Positions 1 to 8,520 of a stretch of DNA of 64,000 nt are shown piece after piece. Within the stretch, counting starts at the first letter, position 1. Every line of letters begins with the position of its first letter. Both the position numbers and the translations under genes were made by a program. The notes below the pieces were generated by a model. That model saw only the letters and a list, made by a program, of their open reading frames with translations, did no database searches and was not told the DNA's origin. Location of the stretch: contig NZ_CAMQSF010000001.1 of the NCBI RefSeq assembly GCF_947036865.1, positions 358,136-422,135 on the forward strand, read 5' to 3'. This DNA is from an uncultured Caulobacter sp. Its GTDB lineage: Bacteria > Pseudomonadota > Alphaproteobacteria > Caulobacterales > Caulobacteraceae.

Positions 1-253
1 GCTGTCCGATCGTCGCCGCGTCGCGCGGGCGGCGACCTTCGTGCGGGCTCGGCTCGAGATGGGGGACGCCTCGGTGGATTGCGCTATGGTCGAGCGCTCG
101 CCTTTCGGCGCCTGCGTCGTGCTGGACGTGGACCAAGCGCTGCCGGCCGGCGATCTGACGCTTGTCACCTATCACGACAACCAATCCCGAGGCGCCCGAG
201 TGCGCTGGCGACGCGGCCGGCGGATTGGGGTGCTGCTCCTGGGTCCGGCCTAG
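1..253 (+). CDS. PilZ domain protein, C-terminal part (truncated by window edge)
   Basis: The reading frame is open from base 2 and stops at 251-253, so only about 83 residues are present. It opens with an arginine-rich stretch (DRRRVARA) that fits the RxxxR c-di-GMP contact of PilZ domains. This is followed by ERSPFGA, which fits the later [DN]xSxxG element with E in the first position. The rest is a beta-rich run ending GVLLLGPA. PilZ domains bind cyclic di-GMP and relay it to motility, polysaccharide or adhesion machinery. The ATG at 59 lies inside the domain, so the real start is upstream of the window. It is followed closely by an unrecognised gene on the same strand. The domain call rests on motif reading only. 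Confidence 0.6.
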   Translation, partial: LSDRRRVARAATFVRARLEMGDASVDCAMVERSPFGACVVLDVDQALPAGDLTLVTYHDNQSRGARVRWRRGRRIGVLLLGPA

Positions 254-344
254 ACCGTCGGAGAGCCAGGATCTTGAGCATGGGCCAAGCGCTCCAAGGA
301 CGCTTCGGCCGCCGGTTTTTGGGGCAGGGTTCGAGGAGTTTCAG

Positions 345-1496
345 GTGCGGGCAGCTCTACAGAGATCCCAAGCGCGATCATCGTCGCGCCGCGGCGATCG
401 CCTGAGCCGCAACCTGCGCGCCCTGATGCGAACGGGATCGACGGGCCGGGTGCTCAATCTCGTGGCCATCGCGGCTGAAAGCGGCCATCTGCCGGACCAC
501 CTCGCGGCGCCCCTGTTCGGCAACCGGATCCTGAACACGTCGATCATCCTCAAGCATCGCCTGCGCGCGGACGAGCTCTACCTCTACGACTACCTCAAGC
601 CCTCGGCGACCAAGATCATCATCCCCTTCGATCGCAAGGATCTTGGTCTGGGCGGCCAGTCGGTGTTCGTTGGCCAATACGGCTGGGCGGAAATGCTCCA
701 GGAAGCGACGAACGCCCAGGCCGACCTGTCGCGCGACATCGAGGTGCTGCAACTGCTCGACGAGCTGCCCTCGCTAGACCCCTTCGTGATGCGCGAGCAC
801 CTTCGTCGCAGCGGCGTCACGGTCGGCGACTCGTATTTCGCGCTTTCCAAGGCCGACTCCGAATCCATGCGCAGCTTCGTCGCCGCCGAGGTCAGCCGCC
901 TGATCGAGCGCGCCTATCGCGACGTCTCCGGCCTCGGACCCGCCCACACCGCGCGTCTGGTCGAAGCCTTGCTGGCCACCTCGGTGGACGCGCGCCTGGA
1001 GCCGCTCCGCGCGACCCTGGCCCTGGACGACGACCGCTTCAGCGAGGGCATCTTCAGCTGGAAGGGCTTTCTCTACTACAAGTGGATGATCACCCAGCTG
1101 TGGCGCCCGCTCGGCGAGGTCGGCGACGAGATCAGCCGGCTGGTGATCACCGGACCGCGCGACATCGAGGGCGCGCGCTATGTCGATCTGGCCAAGCAAC
1201 GGCTCCGCCAGAGCGTGATGGTCGAGCGTCAACAGATCAGCCGGTCGCTGCGAATCTACGAGGAGGCCTTCGACAGCCTGGTCAGGGGCGGTCGCCCGCA
1301 GCGCTTCCGCGACTTCCTGCTTCAGGCGCCGGACCTCTTCATCGGCCTTGGCGAGCGTGTCGGCATGGTGTCCCACATCGTCAGCTTCTGGCGCTACCGG
1401 TTCCCGCCTGGCGAGCCGATGCGCGCCAGCATCGAAGACGCCGTCGACATCCTGCACGACTTCGAATCCGGCCTCGCCGCGACGGTCGACGCCTGA
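345..1496 (+). CDS. Conserved-looking hypothetical protein, 383 aa
   Basis: I do not recognise this family. The predicted protein is soluble, mostly helical and rich in charged residues, with no signal peptide or membrane segment. A recognisable stretch near the N-terminus reads LFGNRILNTSIILKHRL and is followed by IIPFDRKDLGLGG. The C-terminal half has long amphipathic helices. A GTG at 345 is preceded by GAGGAG at about 8 bases and gives 383 aa. The next ATG, at 426, gives 356 aa. The frame is also open upstream to 162, but that part reads as out-of-frame shadow of the PilZ gene. It follows the PilZ stop by 91 bases, so co-transcription and a c-di-GMP-related role are possible, but this is inference. 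Confidence 0.6.
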   Translation: MRAALQRSQARSSSRRGDRLSRNLRALMRTGSTGRVLNLVAIAAESGHLPDHLAAPLFGNRILNTSIILKHRLRADELYLYDYLKPSATKIIIPFDRKDLGLGGQSVFVGQYGWAEMLQEATNAQADLSRDIEVLQLLDELPSLDPFVMREHLRRSGVTVGDSYFALSKADSESMRSFVAAEVSRLIERAYRDVSGLGPAHTARLVEALLATSVDARLEPLRATLALDDDRFSEGIFSWKGFLYYKWMITQLWRPLGEVGDEISRLVITGPRDIEGARYVDLAKQRLRQSVMVERQQISRSLRIYEEAFDSLVRGGRPQRFRDFLLQAPDLFIGLGERVGMVSHIVSFWRYRFPPGEPMRASIEDAVDILHDFESGLAATVDA

Positions 1497-1922
1497 CCCG
1501 AGGCCGCCCGGGCGCGCCGCGCCGGGTGATCAGCGCGACCATCCGCCTGACGACGTGGCGCCGAGACACCGGATCCGGGCTCCCCCCTCGAACTGGCGCG
1601 ATCCTCGGCCCTAGCGACCGGCGCGGCCGGCCGCGTCATTCTGACACAGTCCGCGTGTCAAAGCGGCTCCGCTGAAATACACCCAATCCCGGCTTGGGAT
1701 TTGCAAGGTAAAATTCCGTTATCTATTAAAGAAATTAAACCAAAAGAACCCGTGACATAAATCTCCACTCAGGAGACTGTTGCTTCTAATTGACACAATC
1801 ACCGCGAAATAAGCATAGATTATACTTTACCGGCATTAATATATTCTTTTTGGGTTCGACGGCGCCAGCTTTGCTTTGAGTTGATCGGCCACAACGGCCA
1901 ATCACAGAGAGAGCAAAGACCC
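1497..1922. promoter_or_regulatory. AT-rich intergenic promoter region of the Hfa-like operon
   Basis: This 426-base gap has no credible gene. It turns AT-rich from about 1680 to 1850, in sharp contrast to the flanking GC-rich genes. It contains an inverted repeat TGACAC-N7-GTGTCA near 1640-1660. Further TGACA-containing stretches lie near 1753 and 1790 (TTGACA at 1790-1795), and an AT-rich run with TATACT lies at 1821-1826. No -35/-10 pair has convincing spacing, so the exact promoter is not assigned. The base composition suggests a strong or regulated promoter for the secreted repeat protein that follows. Confidence 0.45.
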
Positions 1923-2534
1923 ATGAAACGCACGATGCTTCTGGCTGCCGCCGCCCTGCTGATCGCCGGGACGGCCAACGCCCAAACGGTGAACTCCGGA
2001 CAGACCAACAACGCCAATGTCCGCGCCAAGCTCAACGCCACGATCAGCAATGTTCAAGGCGATGTCTCGGCCACGGCGGCGGCGATCGGCAACAGCTTGA
2101 CGGCCGGCAGCGGCGGCGAAACGGCTGGCGTGATCAACAACACCCAGCGCTTCTTCGGCGACGCCAACGCCCAGCTGAACACGACGGTGGCCAACATCGA
2201 CGGCAAGGTGAACGCCACGGCGGCGGCCATCGCCAACAGCGCGACCATCGACACCCACTATACCGGGACGATCAACAACCTGCAGACCGTGAACTACGAC
2301 CCGTCGGCCGTGCTCAACGCCAACATCCGCGGCGTGAGCGACGAGGTCTCGGCCACGGCCGCGGCGATCGGCAACTCGGCGACGATCAAGGGCGACTTCG
2401 GCTACGCCAACTCGACCCAGATGAACTACGCCGGGGTCAACGCCGCGGCCAACGCCACGGTGCGCGACGTCAGCGCCAAGGTCTCGGCCACGGCCGCGGC
2501 GATCGGCAACACGCTGACCGTCACGGGCTTCTGA
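1923..2534 (+). CDS. Secreted four-repeat curlin/HfaD-like protein
   Basis: The 203-aa precursor has a classic signal peptide (MKRT, hydrophobic Ala/Leu core, cleavage after TANA or ANAQ). The mature part is made of four imperfect repeats of about 40-50 residues. Each repeat contains a core close to VSATAAAIGNS (positions roughly 46, 92, 138 and 188). Between the cores lie Asn/Gln/Thr-rich strands such as INNTQRFFGDA and INNLQTVNYDP. The composition (Asn, Thr, Ala, Gly, Gln; no Cys) resembles curlin-like or HfaD-like surface proteins that form beta-rich fibres. It heads an operon with HfaA-like and HfaB/CsgG-like genes, so it is the likely exported substrate. The ATG at 1923 is chosen because it starts the signal peptide. 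The specific family is uncertain. Confidence 0.7.
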   Translation: MKRTMLLAAAALLIAGTANAQTVNSGQTNNANVRAKLNATISNVQGDVSATAAAIGNSLTAGSGGETAGVINNTQRFFGDANAQLNTTVANIDGKVNATAAAIANSATIDTHYTGTINNLQTVNYDPSAVLNANIRGVSDEVSATAAAIGNSATIKGDFGYANSTQMNYAGVNAAANATVRDVSAKVSATAAAIGNTLTVTGF

Positions 2535-2550
2535 TCCCCCCTCGCCAAGG

Positions 2551-2576
2551 GCGTCCGGCCCTCCGTGGCCGGACGC
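2551..2576 (+). terminator. Intercistronic hairpin after the repeat-protein gene
   Basis: A perfect 10-bp stem (GCGTCCGGCC / GGCCGGACGC) with a 6-base loop lies between the repeat-protein gene and the HfaA-like gene. No T-run follows it, so partial termination or protection of the upstream mRNA is more likely than full termination. Confidence 0.5.
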
Positions 2577-2596
2577 TCCTCAAAAGGAGCCCACCC

Positions 2597-3028
2597 ATGC
2601 CCCCTCACGCACGCCGCGGCGCCAGCCTCGTCATGGTCCTGAGCCTCGCCGGCTCGGCGAACGCCCAGACCGCCAGTTCCAGCCTGTCCTCGCTGGAGGC
2701 GGGCTATGGCGGGGCGCGCGCCATTGAAACCACGCGATTTTCGCCCACCACCCGCGACACCCAAGGCAATCGCCTGGTGCTCAACGGTCGCCTGCAGCAG
2801 GGCCAGGCCAACAGCAGCTTCGTGAGCGGCGGCGCCGCTTCCTCGGGGTCCGGCGCCGACTTCTTCGCCAGCGGCGCCAGCGCCACGGCCGTCGGCAACC
2901 TGCTGACCGTCACCGTCACCGGATCGGGCAACACCCTGATCATCGACAGCCAGCAGGCCAACACCGGCGCGGTGACGGCCAAGGCCAACTCGGGCGCCGG
3001 CGCGACATCGAGCGAGGCCAAGCGATGA
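2597..3028 (+). CDS. hfaA: HfaA-like holdfast-anchor / curli-type subunit
   Basis: This 143-aa protein has an N-terminal signal peptide ending near GSANAQ. Two stretches match what I remember of Caulobacter HfaA: a SPTTRDTQGNRLVLNGR segment at about residues 49-65, and a C-terminal segment reading ATAVGNLLTVTVTGSGNT followed by IIDSQQANTGAV. HfaA is a small secreted protein that helps anchor the polysaccharide holdfast to the cell envelope, and it depends on the CsgG-like HfaB. The gene is preceded by AAAGGAG and its stop overlaps the next ATG (ATGA at 3025-3028), which indicates translational coupling to the HfaB-like gene. The family call rests on recalled sequence and context. Confidence 0.65.
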   Translation: MPPHARRGASLVMVLSLAGSANAQTASSSLSSLEAGYGGARAIETTRFSPTTRDTQGNRLVLNGRLQQGQANSSFVSGGAASSGSGADFFASGASATAVGNLLTVTVTGSGNTLIIDSQQANTGAVTAKANSGAGATSSEAKR

Positions 3029-3885
3029 GCGGCGCGGGGCCCACGGAACCTCGACGCCAGGACGCCCGATCGCGGCCGCGCGCGTTGCTGATCGGGGCGG
3101 CATGGCTGTCGCTCGCCGCGTCCGCCCAAGCCGCGGACCTCGCGGACGCCCCCGTGGCGCGCAACGACACGGCCTACACCGCCGCCCTGGCCTGCGTGCG
3201 TAACGCGCCCGGGCAACGCCCGAGGATCTCGGTCGGCCGCATCTCCGACCTCACCGGCAAGGTCGACCTGGAAACGGGCGCGCAGCTGACCCAAGGGGCC
3301 TCGCTGTTCGCGATCACCGCCCTGGCGCGCGCCGGCTTCCCCGTGGTCGAGCGCCTGGACAACTCGGTGTCCGAGATCGAGCTCAACTATGCGCGACAGA
3401 AGCTGCTCTCCGACACTCCGGAACGGGCCGGATCGAGCGGCGACAACTACCGCCGCATCCTGGCCGGCCAGATCGCCGGCTCGCGCTATTTCCTGGTCGG
3501 CGGGATCACCGAGCTGAACGAGAACATCCGCTCGTCGGGCCTGAGCGCCCAGGTCGGGGTCGGCGACTTCAAGCTCGGCGGCGCCGGCAAGAGCTATGTC
3601 CTCAATGTCGGTCTCGATCTGCGTCTCGTCGACACCAACAGCCAGGAGGTCGTCGACACCATCGCGCTGCAAAAGCAGGTGATCGGCAAGTCGCTCGACC
3701 TTGGCCTTCAGGGCAGCGGCACGGTCGCCAACGGCCAGGCCAGTGGCGGCGTCAGCCGCATGGAGCCGGTCCAGGCGGCGGTGCGCGCCCTGGTCGAGCG
3801 CGGGGTGCTGGAACTGACCGCCCGCTTCTACGGCCAGGACGTGCTGCGCGCGTGTCTGCCCGCGACCGCGGATCGACAGTCGTGA
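3025..3885 (+). CDS. hfaB: CsgG/HfaB family outer-membrane secretion protein (first copy)
   Basis: This 286-aa protein has a signal peptide (cleavage near SAQAAD) and the conserved CsgG/HfaB core. The core includes PRISVGRISDLTGK, LTQGASLFAITAL, VVERLDNS, VGGITELNENIRSSG and LDLRLVDTNSQEVVD. CsgG-type proteins form the outer-membrane channel that exports curli-like subunits. No lipobox cysteine is visible at the signal cleavage site, unlike E. coli CsgG, so membrane anchoring would differ. It overlaps hfaA by 4 bases, and its stop overlaps the GTG of a second copy. A channel role for the secreted proteins of this operon is inferred from family and position. Confidence 0.8.
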   Translation: MSGAGPTEPRRQDARSRPRALLIGAAWLSLAASAQAADLADAPVARNDTAYTAALACVRNAPGQRPRISVGRISDLTGKVDLETGAQLTQGASLFAITALARAGFPVVERLDNSVSEIELNYARQKLLSDTPERAGSSGDNYRRILAGQIAGSRYFLVGGITELNENIRSSGLSAQVGVGDFKLGGAGKSYVLNVGLDLRLVDTNSQEVVDTIALQKQVIGKSLDLGLQGSGTVANGQASGGVSRMEPVQAAVRALVERGVLELTARFYGQDVLRACLPATADRQS

Positions 3886-4934
3886 GCCGGGCGGTCTCCC
3901 GGGGGCGGCGCTCTGTCGCGGGCCTGATCATGGCGGCGCTCGCCGCCCAGGCCTGCGCGGCGCCGGCCTGGGCCGCCGACCGCTTCCGCCTGGGCGGCCA
4001 ATACGCCAAGCCGATCGGCGGCGCCCCCGCGACGGAAAATCCCACGCCCTATTCGGCGGCGCTCCGCTGCCTCGGCGCATCGGCCGGCCAGGGCCAGAAG
4101 CCGCGCCTCGCCGTCAGCGCCATCGCCGACATGACCGGAAAGCGCGATCTGACCACCGGCGCCAAGCTCACCCAGGGCGCGGACCTCTTCGTCCTCACCG
4201 CGCTCGGGCGCGCCGGGCTGCCGCTGGTGGAACGCGGCGACCGCGTGATCTCCGACGCCGAACGGGCCTATGCCAGCGCCCATATGCTGTCGGACGATCC
4301 CGCCGCCCCGGCGGACCCCCAGCGCTTCCGGGCGATCATGGCCGGCGAGGTCGCGGGTTCGGACTACTACGTCTCCGGCGGCCTGACCGAGCTGAACTAC
4401 AACATCCGCTCGTCGGGCGGCGACGTGGCGATCGGCGCGACGCGCGCCGAGGGCCTGAAGGCGAGCGCCAGCCACGCCACCTACGTCATCACCGTCGCGG
4501 TCGATCTGCGCCTGGTGCGCACCCGCTCGCAGGAGATCGTCGGCATCGCCTCCTATCGCAAGGAGATCGTCGGCCGCGAGATCAAGCCGGGGATCTTCGA
4601 CTTCTTCAACGGCACGGTGGTGGATATCTCGGGCGGCAAGAGCGCGCTCGAGCCGGTGCAACTCGCCGTGCGGACGCTGATCGAAAGGGCCGTCTACGAC
4701 TTCGCCGCGACGCTTTACGGGCGGCCGGCCAACGCCTGCCTGGCCGAAGCCCCCGCGCCGGCCCAGGCGACGCCAGCCGCGCGCGCGGAGCTTGTGGTCG
4801 CCGCCGCCCCGCGTCCCGCTGTCTCGGCGCCGGTCACCTATGGCGGCCGCTATCTCGACCGGCGCACCTGGCGTCCCCTCGACGACGCGAACGAAGCCGC
4901 GCCCTCCCCGTCCGAGACGATCGGCGCCCCCTGA
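3882..4934 (+). CDS. hfaB: CsgG/HfaB family outer-membrane secretion protein (second copy)
   Basis: The GTG at 3882 overlaps the upstream stop (GTGA) and gives a 350-aa protein with a good signal peptide ending near AWAADR. An earlier in-frame GTG at 3852 is possible but would add only a charged tail. The core is clearly paralogous to the previous gene: RLAVSAIADMTGKRDL, LTQGADLFVLTALGRAGLPLVER, GGLTELNYNIRSSGGD and VAVDLRLVRTRSQEIVG. It also carries a Pro/Ala-rich C-terminal extension of about 65 residues after the last CsgG-like segment (ACLAEAPAPAQ onward), absent from the first copy. Two adjacent non-identical copies suggest a hetero-oligomeric channel or separate substrates; this is inference. 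Confidence 0.8.
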   Translation: MSRAVSRGRRSVAGLIMAALAAQACAAPAWAADRFRLGGQYAKPIGGAPATENPTPYSAALRCLGASAGQGQKPRLAVSAIADMTGKRDLTTGAKLTQGADLFVLTALGRAGLPLVERGDRVISDAERAYASAHMLSDDPAAPADPQRFRAIMAGEVAGSDYYVSGGLTELNYNIRSSGGDVAIGATRAEGLKASASHATYVITVAVDLRLVRTRSQEIVGIASYRKEIVGREIKPGIFDFFNGTVVDISGGKSALEPVQLAVRTLIERAVYDFAATLYGRPANACLAEAPAPAQATPAARAELVVAAAPRPAVSAPVTYGGRYLDRRTWRPLDDANEAAPSPSETIGAP

Positions 4935-4950
4935 CGCCGGCCACCGGCGC

Positions 4951-5039
4951 TAGAGCGTAGTAGCCGAAAGCGTGAGCGGTTTCGGCGGCTATCACGCTCT
5001 AAATGTTTGGAATCGAGCCTGTTTATCTGTTTCGATTCC
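4951..5039. repeat. Two palindromes between convergent genes
   Basis: The first palindrome spans 4951-5001, with outer arms TAGAGCGT/ACGCTCTA and inner arms around GCCGAAA/TTTCGGC. The second spans 5009-5039 (GGAATCGA/TCGATTCC), and an overlapping CTGTTTCGA/TCGAAACAG pair extends to about 5052. They lie between the ends of the hfaB-like gene (+) and cheR (-), so they probably act as a bidirectional terminator or a dispersed repeat. Confidence 0.6.
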
Positions 5040-5057
5040 ATTCGAAACAGACAGGTC

Positions 5058-5915
5058 CTAGCGCCTCTGGAAGACGGTGTTGGCGATCTGGGTGACGGGC
5101 AGCTCGATCCCGACGATCGACTCCGAGTGGCCCAGGAACAGATACCCGCCCGGCGCGAGGTGGTCGCAGAGCCGCCGCAGCACCTTGGCCTGAGTGGCTT
5201 TGTCGAAATAGATCAAGATGTTGCGGCAGAAGACGATGTCCAGGCCCGTCTCGACCGGATAGGCCTCGTCCATCAGGTTCAGCCGCGCGAACGACAGCTT
5301 GGCGCGCAGCTCGGGCTTCACGCGCACCTCGGCGCGCGAGGCGTCACGCGCGCGCAGCAGGTAGCGCTGGCGGCGGCTCATCGAGACGGGCTCGATCATC
5401 GTCTCAGGGAAGCGTCCCGCGATGGCCTGGCCCAGCACCTCGGTGCAGATGTCGGTGCACAGGATCGAATAGTCCAGGTCCCGCCGCGCCTGGCAGAACT
5501 CGTCCAGGATCATCGCCAGGGTGTAGGGCTCGGCGCCGGTCGAGCAGGCCGCGCTCCAGACCCGGATGTCGCGCTTGCCCCGGGCGGCCAGGGCGGGCAG
5601 TCCCTGGGCGAGCAGATAGTCGAAATGGACCGGCTCGCGGAAGAACTCGGTCTTGTTGGTGGTCACCGCGTCGATCAGATGGATCGTCTCGGCCTCCAGC
5701 CCGCCCTCCTCGAACAGGAAGCGGCAGTAGTCGTTGACCGCGAGGATGCCGTTCGCGCGCATGCGGCGGCGCAGCCGACCTTCGAGCATGGTCCGCTTGT
5801 TGGGCGGCATCTTGATGCCGCTGTAGTCCTGAATGAAGGTCGCCAGCCGCTGAAAGTTGCGGGCGCTGAGCGGTTCGCGTTCGGCCGACGACTCGGCCAG
5901 GGCGGCTCTCGACAC
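5058..5915 (-). CDS. cheR: Chemotaxis protein methyltransferase CheR
   Basis: This 285-aa protein transfers methyl groups from SAM to receptor glutamates for adaptation. It has the N-terminal helical CheR domain (residues about 17-70, NFQRLATFIQDYSGIKM and GRLRRRMR). The Rossmann-like methyltransferase domain follows, with TTNKTEFFREP, the SAM-binding VWSAACSTGAEPYTLAM and DIVFCRNILIYFD. The start is a GTG at 5915, preceded by GGAG at about 8 bases. It is the last gene of a nine-gene chemosensory operon. No CheB methylesterase gene accompanies it, so the operon as seen could methylate but not demethylate its receptors unless CheB is encoded elsewhere. Confidence 0.95.
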   Translation of the reverse strand: MSRAALAESSAEREPLSARNFQRLATFIQDYSGIKMPPNKRTMLEGRLRRRMRANGILAVNDYCRFLFEEGGLEAETIHLIDAVTTNKTEFFREPVHFDYLLAQGLPALAARGKRDIRVWSAACSTGAEPYTLAMILDEFCQARRDLDYSILCTDICTEVLGQAIAGRFPETMIEPVSMSRRQRYLLRARDASRAEVRVKPELRAKLSFARLNLMDEAYPVETGLDIVFCRNILIYFDKATQAKVLRRLCDHLAPGGYLFLGHSESIVGIELPVTQIANTVFQRR

Positions 5916-5999
5916 GGGGTTCTCCGTTGGCGGCGCTGGAACGCCGATCAGTCTTGGAGCGGCCCGTTCTGGACCGCTTGGTTCTTGGCCGGTTCGGGG

Positions 6000-6467
6000 T
6001 CAGGCCGCCTGGTCGAGGGCGGCGGCGTCCTGGCTGGTCAGCAGGCGGGCCAGTTCGAAGATCACGACGAACCCGCCGTCGCGCCGCACGACGCCCCGGA
6101 TGTAGTCCGAACGCCAGGGCACGCCGATGTCGGGCGCGGCCTCGATCTCGTCCTCGGCGAACGCCGCCACCTCGATGACACGGTCGGCGATCAGGCCCAG
6201 CGACAGGGTCCGCGCCTCCAGGGGCACGTCGAGGACCAGGATCCGGGTAGCCGGGGTTCGCGGCGCCGCCGGCAGGCCAAGCTTCAGCCGCAGATCCAGG
6301 GTCGGCGTCGCCCGGCCCCGCACGTCGGCGAGGCCCATCAGATAGTCCGGCCCCTCGGGGATCGCGAAGGGGACCTGATAGTCCAGGATCTCGCGGACTT
6401 GCGAGACCGGAACGGCGAACACCTCGGCGCCCAGACCCAAGGTGACGAACTGCTGGTCGGCGGCCAT
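6000..6467 (-). CDS. cheW: Chemotaxis coupling protein CheW (distal copy)
   Basis: This 155-aa single-domain protein has the CheW beta-barrel fold: QFVTLGLGAEVFAVPVSQVREIL at the N-terminus, then DYLMGLADVRGRATPTLDLR, a conserved coupling element. CheW bridges receptors to CheA. The start codon overlaps the stop of the upstream receptor gene (TGATG around 6465-6469). It ends EIEAAPDIGVPWRSDYIRGV plus a variable tail, very similar to the other CheW at 12174-12647, so the two probably arose by duplication. Two CheWs could give different coupling to the three receptors. Confidence 0.95.
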   Translation of the reverse strand: MAADQQFVTLGLGAEVFAVPVSQVREILDYQVPFAIPEGPDYLMGLADVRGRATPTLDLRLKLGLPAAPRTPATRILVLDVPLEARTLSLGLIADRVIEVAAFAEDEIEAAPDIGVPWRSDYIRGVVRRDGGFVVIFELARLLTSQDAAALDQAA

Positions 6468-8473
6468 CAGGCGTACTCCCGGAACGCGGCGTCGTCCGCG
6501 TCCGGACCGCCATTCGTAAGATCGAGGGCGAAGCCGCTGGCCCGCGCCTGCTGGGCGGCCACCGTCTGGCGCTTCGCCGGCGCGGCGGCGCGCTTGGGCG
6601 CCGGACGAGCGGGTTGACGGACGAGCGTCTGCGCGCCGGTGCGGAAATAGGCGATCGAGGCCTGCAGCTCCTCGGCCTGGGCCGCCAGCTCCTCGGACGT
6701 CGCCGACATTTCCTCGGAGGCCGAGGCGTTCTGCTGGGTGACCTTGTCCAGCTGCTGGATCGCCTCGTTGATCTGGCTGGCGCCGATGTCCTGCTCGCGG
6801 CAGGCGGCGCTGATCTCCGAGACCAGCTCGGCGGTCTTTCGAATGTTCGGCACCAACGAGGTCAGCATCTCGCCGGCCTGCTGCGCGGCCTTAACCGTGT
6901 CCGACGACACCGCGCCGATCTCGGCGGCGGCGGTCTGAGAGCGCTCGGCCAGCTTGCGAACCTCGGAGGCGACCACCGCGAAGCCGCGACCGTGTTCGCC
7001 CGCCCGAGCGGCCTCGACGGCGGCATTCAGCGCCAGCAGATCGGTCTGGCGCGCGATCTCCTGCACGATCGAGATCTTCTCGGCGATGGTCCGCATGGCG
7101 TCGACCGCCTTGTTGACCGCCTCGCCCGAGGTCTCGGCCTCCATCGCCGACTGGCGGGCGATCTTCTCGGTCTGGCTGGCGTTGTCGGCGTTCTGCTTGA
7201 TGTTGGCCGCCATCTCCTCCATCGAGGCGCTGGCCTGCTCGGCGGCCGAGGCTTGCTCGGTCGCGCCCTGGCTCATCTGCTCCGAGGTCGAGGACAGTTC
7301 CTGGCTGCCCGACGAGACGTTGTCGGCGGCGGAGATCGCGTCGGCGACCACGCCGCGCAGGCGCTCGATCATCCGCGCCAGGGACACGCCCATGACGTCC
7401 TTGTCCGACCGCGGCCTGGCCTCGACCGTCAGATCGCCATCGGCGACCTTGTCGGCCACATCGGCGGTCTGCCGCAGGTTGGCGATCATGCCCTTCAAGG
7501 CGTGACCCAGAGTGTCCCTTTCCGACAGCGGCTTGGCCTCCGCGGTCAGATCGCCCTCGGCGACCTTGTCGGCCAGAGCGGCGGTCCGCCTCAGGTTGGC
7601 GACCATGCCCTTCAGGGCGTGGCCCAGCGTGTCCTTGTCGGACAGAGGCTTGATCTCGACGTCCAGGTCGCCCGCCGCGACCTTGTCGGCCATCGCGGCG
7701 GTCTCGCGCAGATTGGCGGTCATGCGCTCGACGGTGCCGACCAGATCGCGGATCTCGTCGTCGGCCTTGACCACCACCGTCTTGCCAAGGTCGCCGATCG
7801 CCACCGCGTCCAGCGACTCGGTGATCTGGCTAAAGCCCCGGCCGATGATCCGGGAGATCAGGAACGCCGCGCTGGCGGCGATGATCAGCGAGATGACCGA
7901 CACGGCGATCAGCAGGTTGCGCCCCGCTTTCGCCGAGGCCGCCGCCGCGGCGGTCGCCTGGTCCATCTGCGTGTTGGACAGTTGGACAAGCTCGTCGATC
8001 TTGGCCACGGCGGCGCTGATCGCCTTTCGGCTCTCGCCCATGGTCAGGGCCGCGCCCTCCTCGTCCTTGTTCTGGACCGCCAGGGCATAGACCCGGTCAT
8101 GGACCTCGGCCATGGTCCGGTAGGCGTCGTCCAAGGCGTCCCACCGCGGCCTGCCCGCCTCCGAAGCGATGCTCTTGGCCGTTGCAAGGTCGCCCTCGAC
8201 GATCGCCTTTTCCTTGCGAACCGAGGCCTCGAACTCGCGCACCTGATCCATGTCGTCGGTGAGCACCATGTTCTTTTCGGCGCGCACGATGTTCAGCAGG
8301 TGGATGTTGATCCGCTCGGCCAGGGCCAAGCGGCGGACCGGCGCGGCCACCAGGCCTTCCATGCTCTTTTGAGCGTTCGCCAGCTCGTGCATGGCGAAGA
8401 GATTGCCGCCGATCAGCAGGGCGATCAGCAGGCCGAAGGCCCCGACGAGCTTCAGCTTGATGGTCAAACGCAT
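6467..8473 (-). CDS. Methyl-accepting chemotaxis protein with four HAMP units
   Basis: This 668-aa receptor has TM1 near residues 8-28, a periplasmic four-helix-bundle domain of about 165 residues, and TM2 near 190-210. Four consecutive HAMP units follow, each with a GDL core: [21 protein letters not shown] and ADGDLTVE. The long cytoplasmic signalling coiled coil contains the hairpin core [21 protein letters not shown]. The last residues contain GFALDL, GGPDA and FREYA, a tail shared with the two neighbouring receptors and unlike the NWETF pentapeptide. The signalling half is nearly identical to the next receptor. The ligand is unknown. The gene sits inside the che operon. Confidence 0.93.
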   Translation of the reverse strand: MRLTIKLKLVGAFGLLIALLIGGNLFAMHELANAQKSMEGLVAAPVRRLALAERINIHLLNIVRAEKNMVLTDDMDQVREFEASVRKEKAIVEGDLATAKSIASEAGRPRWDALDDAYRTMAEVHDRVYALAVQNKDEEGAALTMGESRKAISAAVAKIDELVQLSNTQMDQATAAAAASAKAGRNLLIAVSVISLIIAASAAFLISRIIGRGFSQITESLDAVAIGDLGKTVVVKADDEIRDLVGTVERMTANLRETAAMADKVAAGDLDVEIKPLSDKDTLGHALKGMVANLRRTAALADKVAEGDLTAEAKPLSERDTLGHALKGMIANLRQTADVADKVADGDLTVEARPRSDKDVMGVSLARMIERLRGVVADAISAADNVSSGSQELSSTSEQMSQGATEQASAAEQASASMEEMAANIKQNADNASQTEKIARQSAMEAETSGEAVNKAVDAMRTIAEKISIVQEIARQTDLLALNAAVEAARAGEHGRGFAVVASEVRKLAERSQTAAAEIGAVSSDTVKAAQQAGEMLTSLVPNIRKTAELVSEISAACREQDIGASQINEAIQQLDKVTQQNASASEEMSATSEELAAQAEELQASIAYFRTGAQTLVRQPARPAPKRAAAPAKRQTVAAQQARASGFALDLTNGGPDADDAAFREYA

Positions 8474-8520
8474 GGTTCAGGTCCTTTCGGCGGGGCGGTA
8501 AGCGCGCGCCCGAGGGGAAA

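Noticed and set aside
79..405. A 108-codon plus-strand frame at the left end
   Set aside because: It overlaps the PilZ gene and the following gene in the wrong frame and is Arg-rich, as expected of a shadow frame.
1718..1740. A TTAA-N5-TTAA arrangement upstream of the Hfa-like operon resembling a CtrA box
   Set aside because: Spacing is 5 rather than 7 bases, in an AT-rich stretch where TTAA is frequent.
5007..6617. A 536-codon plus-strand frame across cheR and cheW
   Set aside because: Antisense shadow of real chemotaxis genes, with no ribosome site or family signature.
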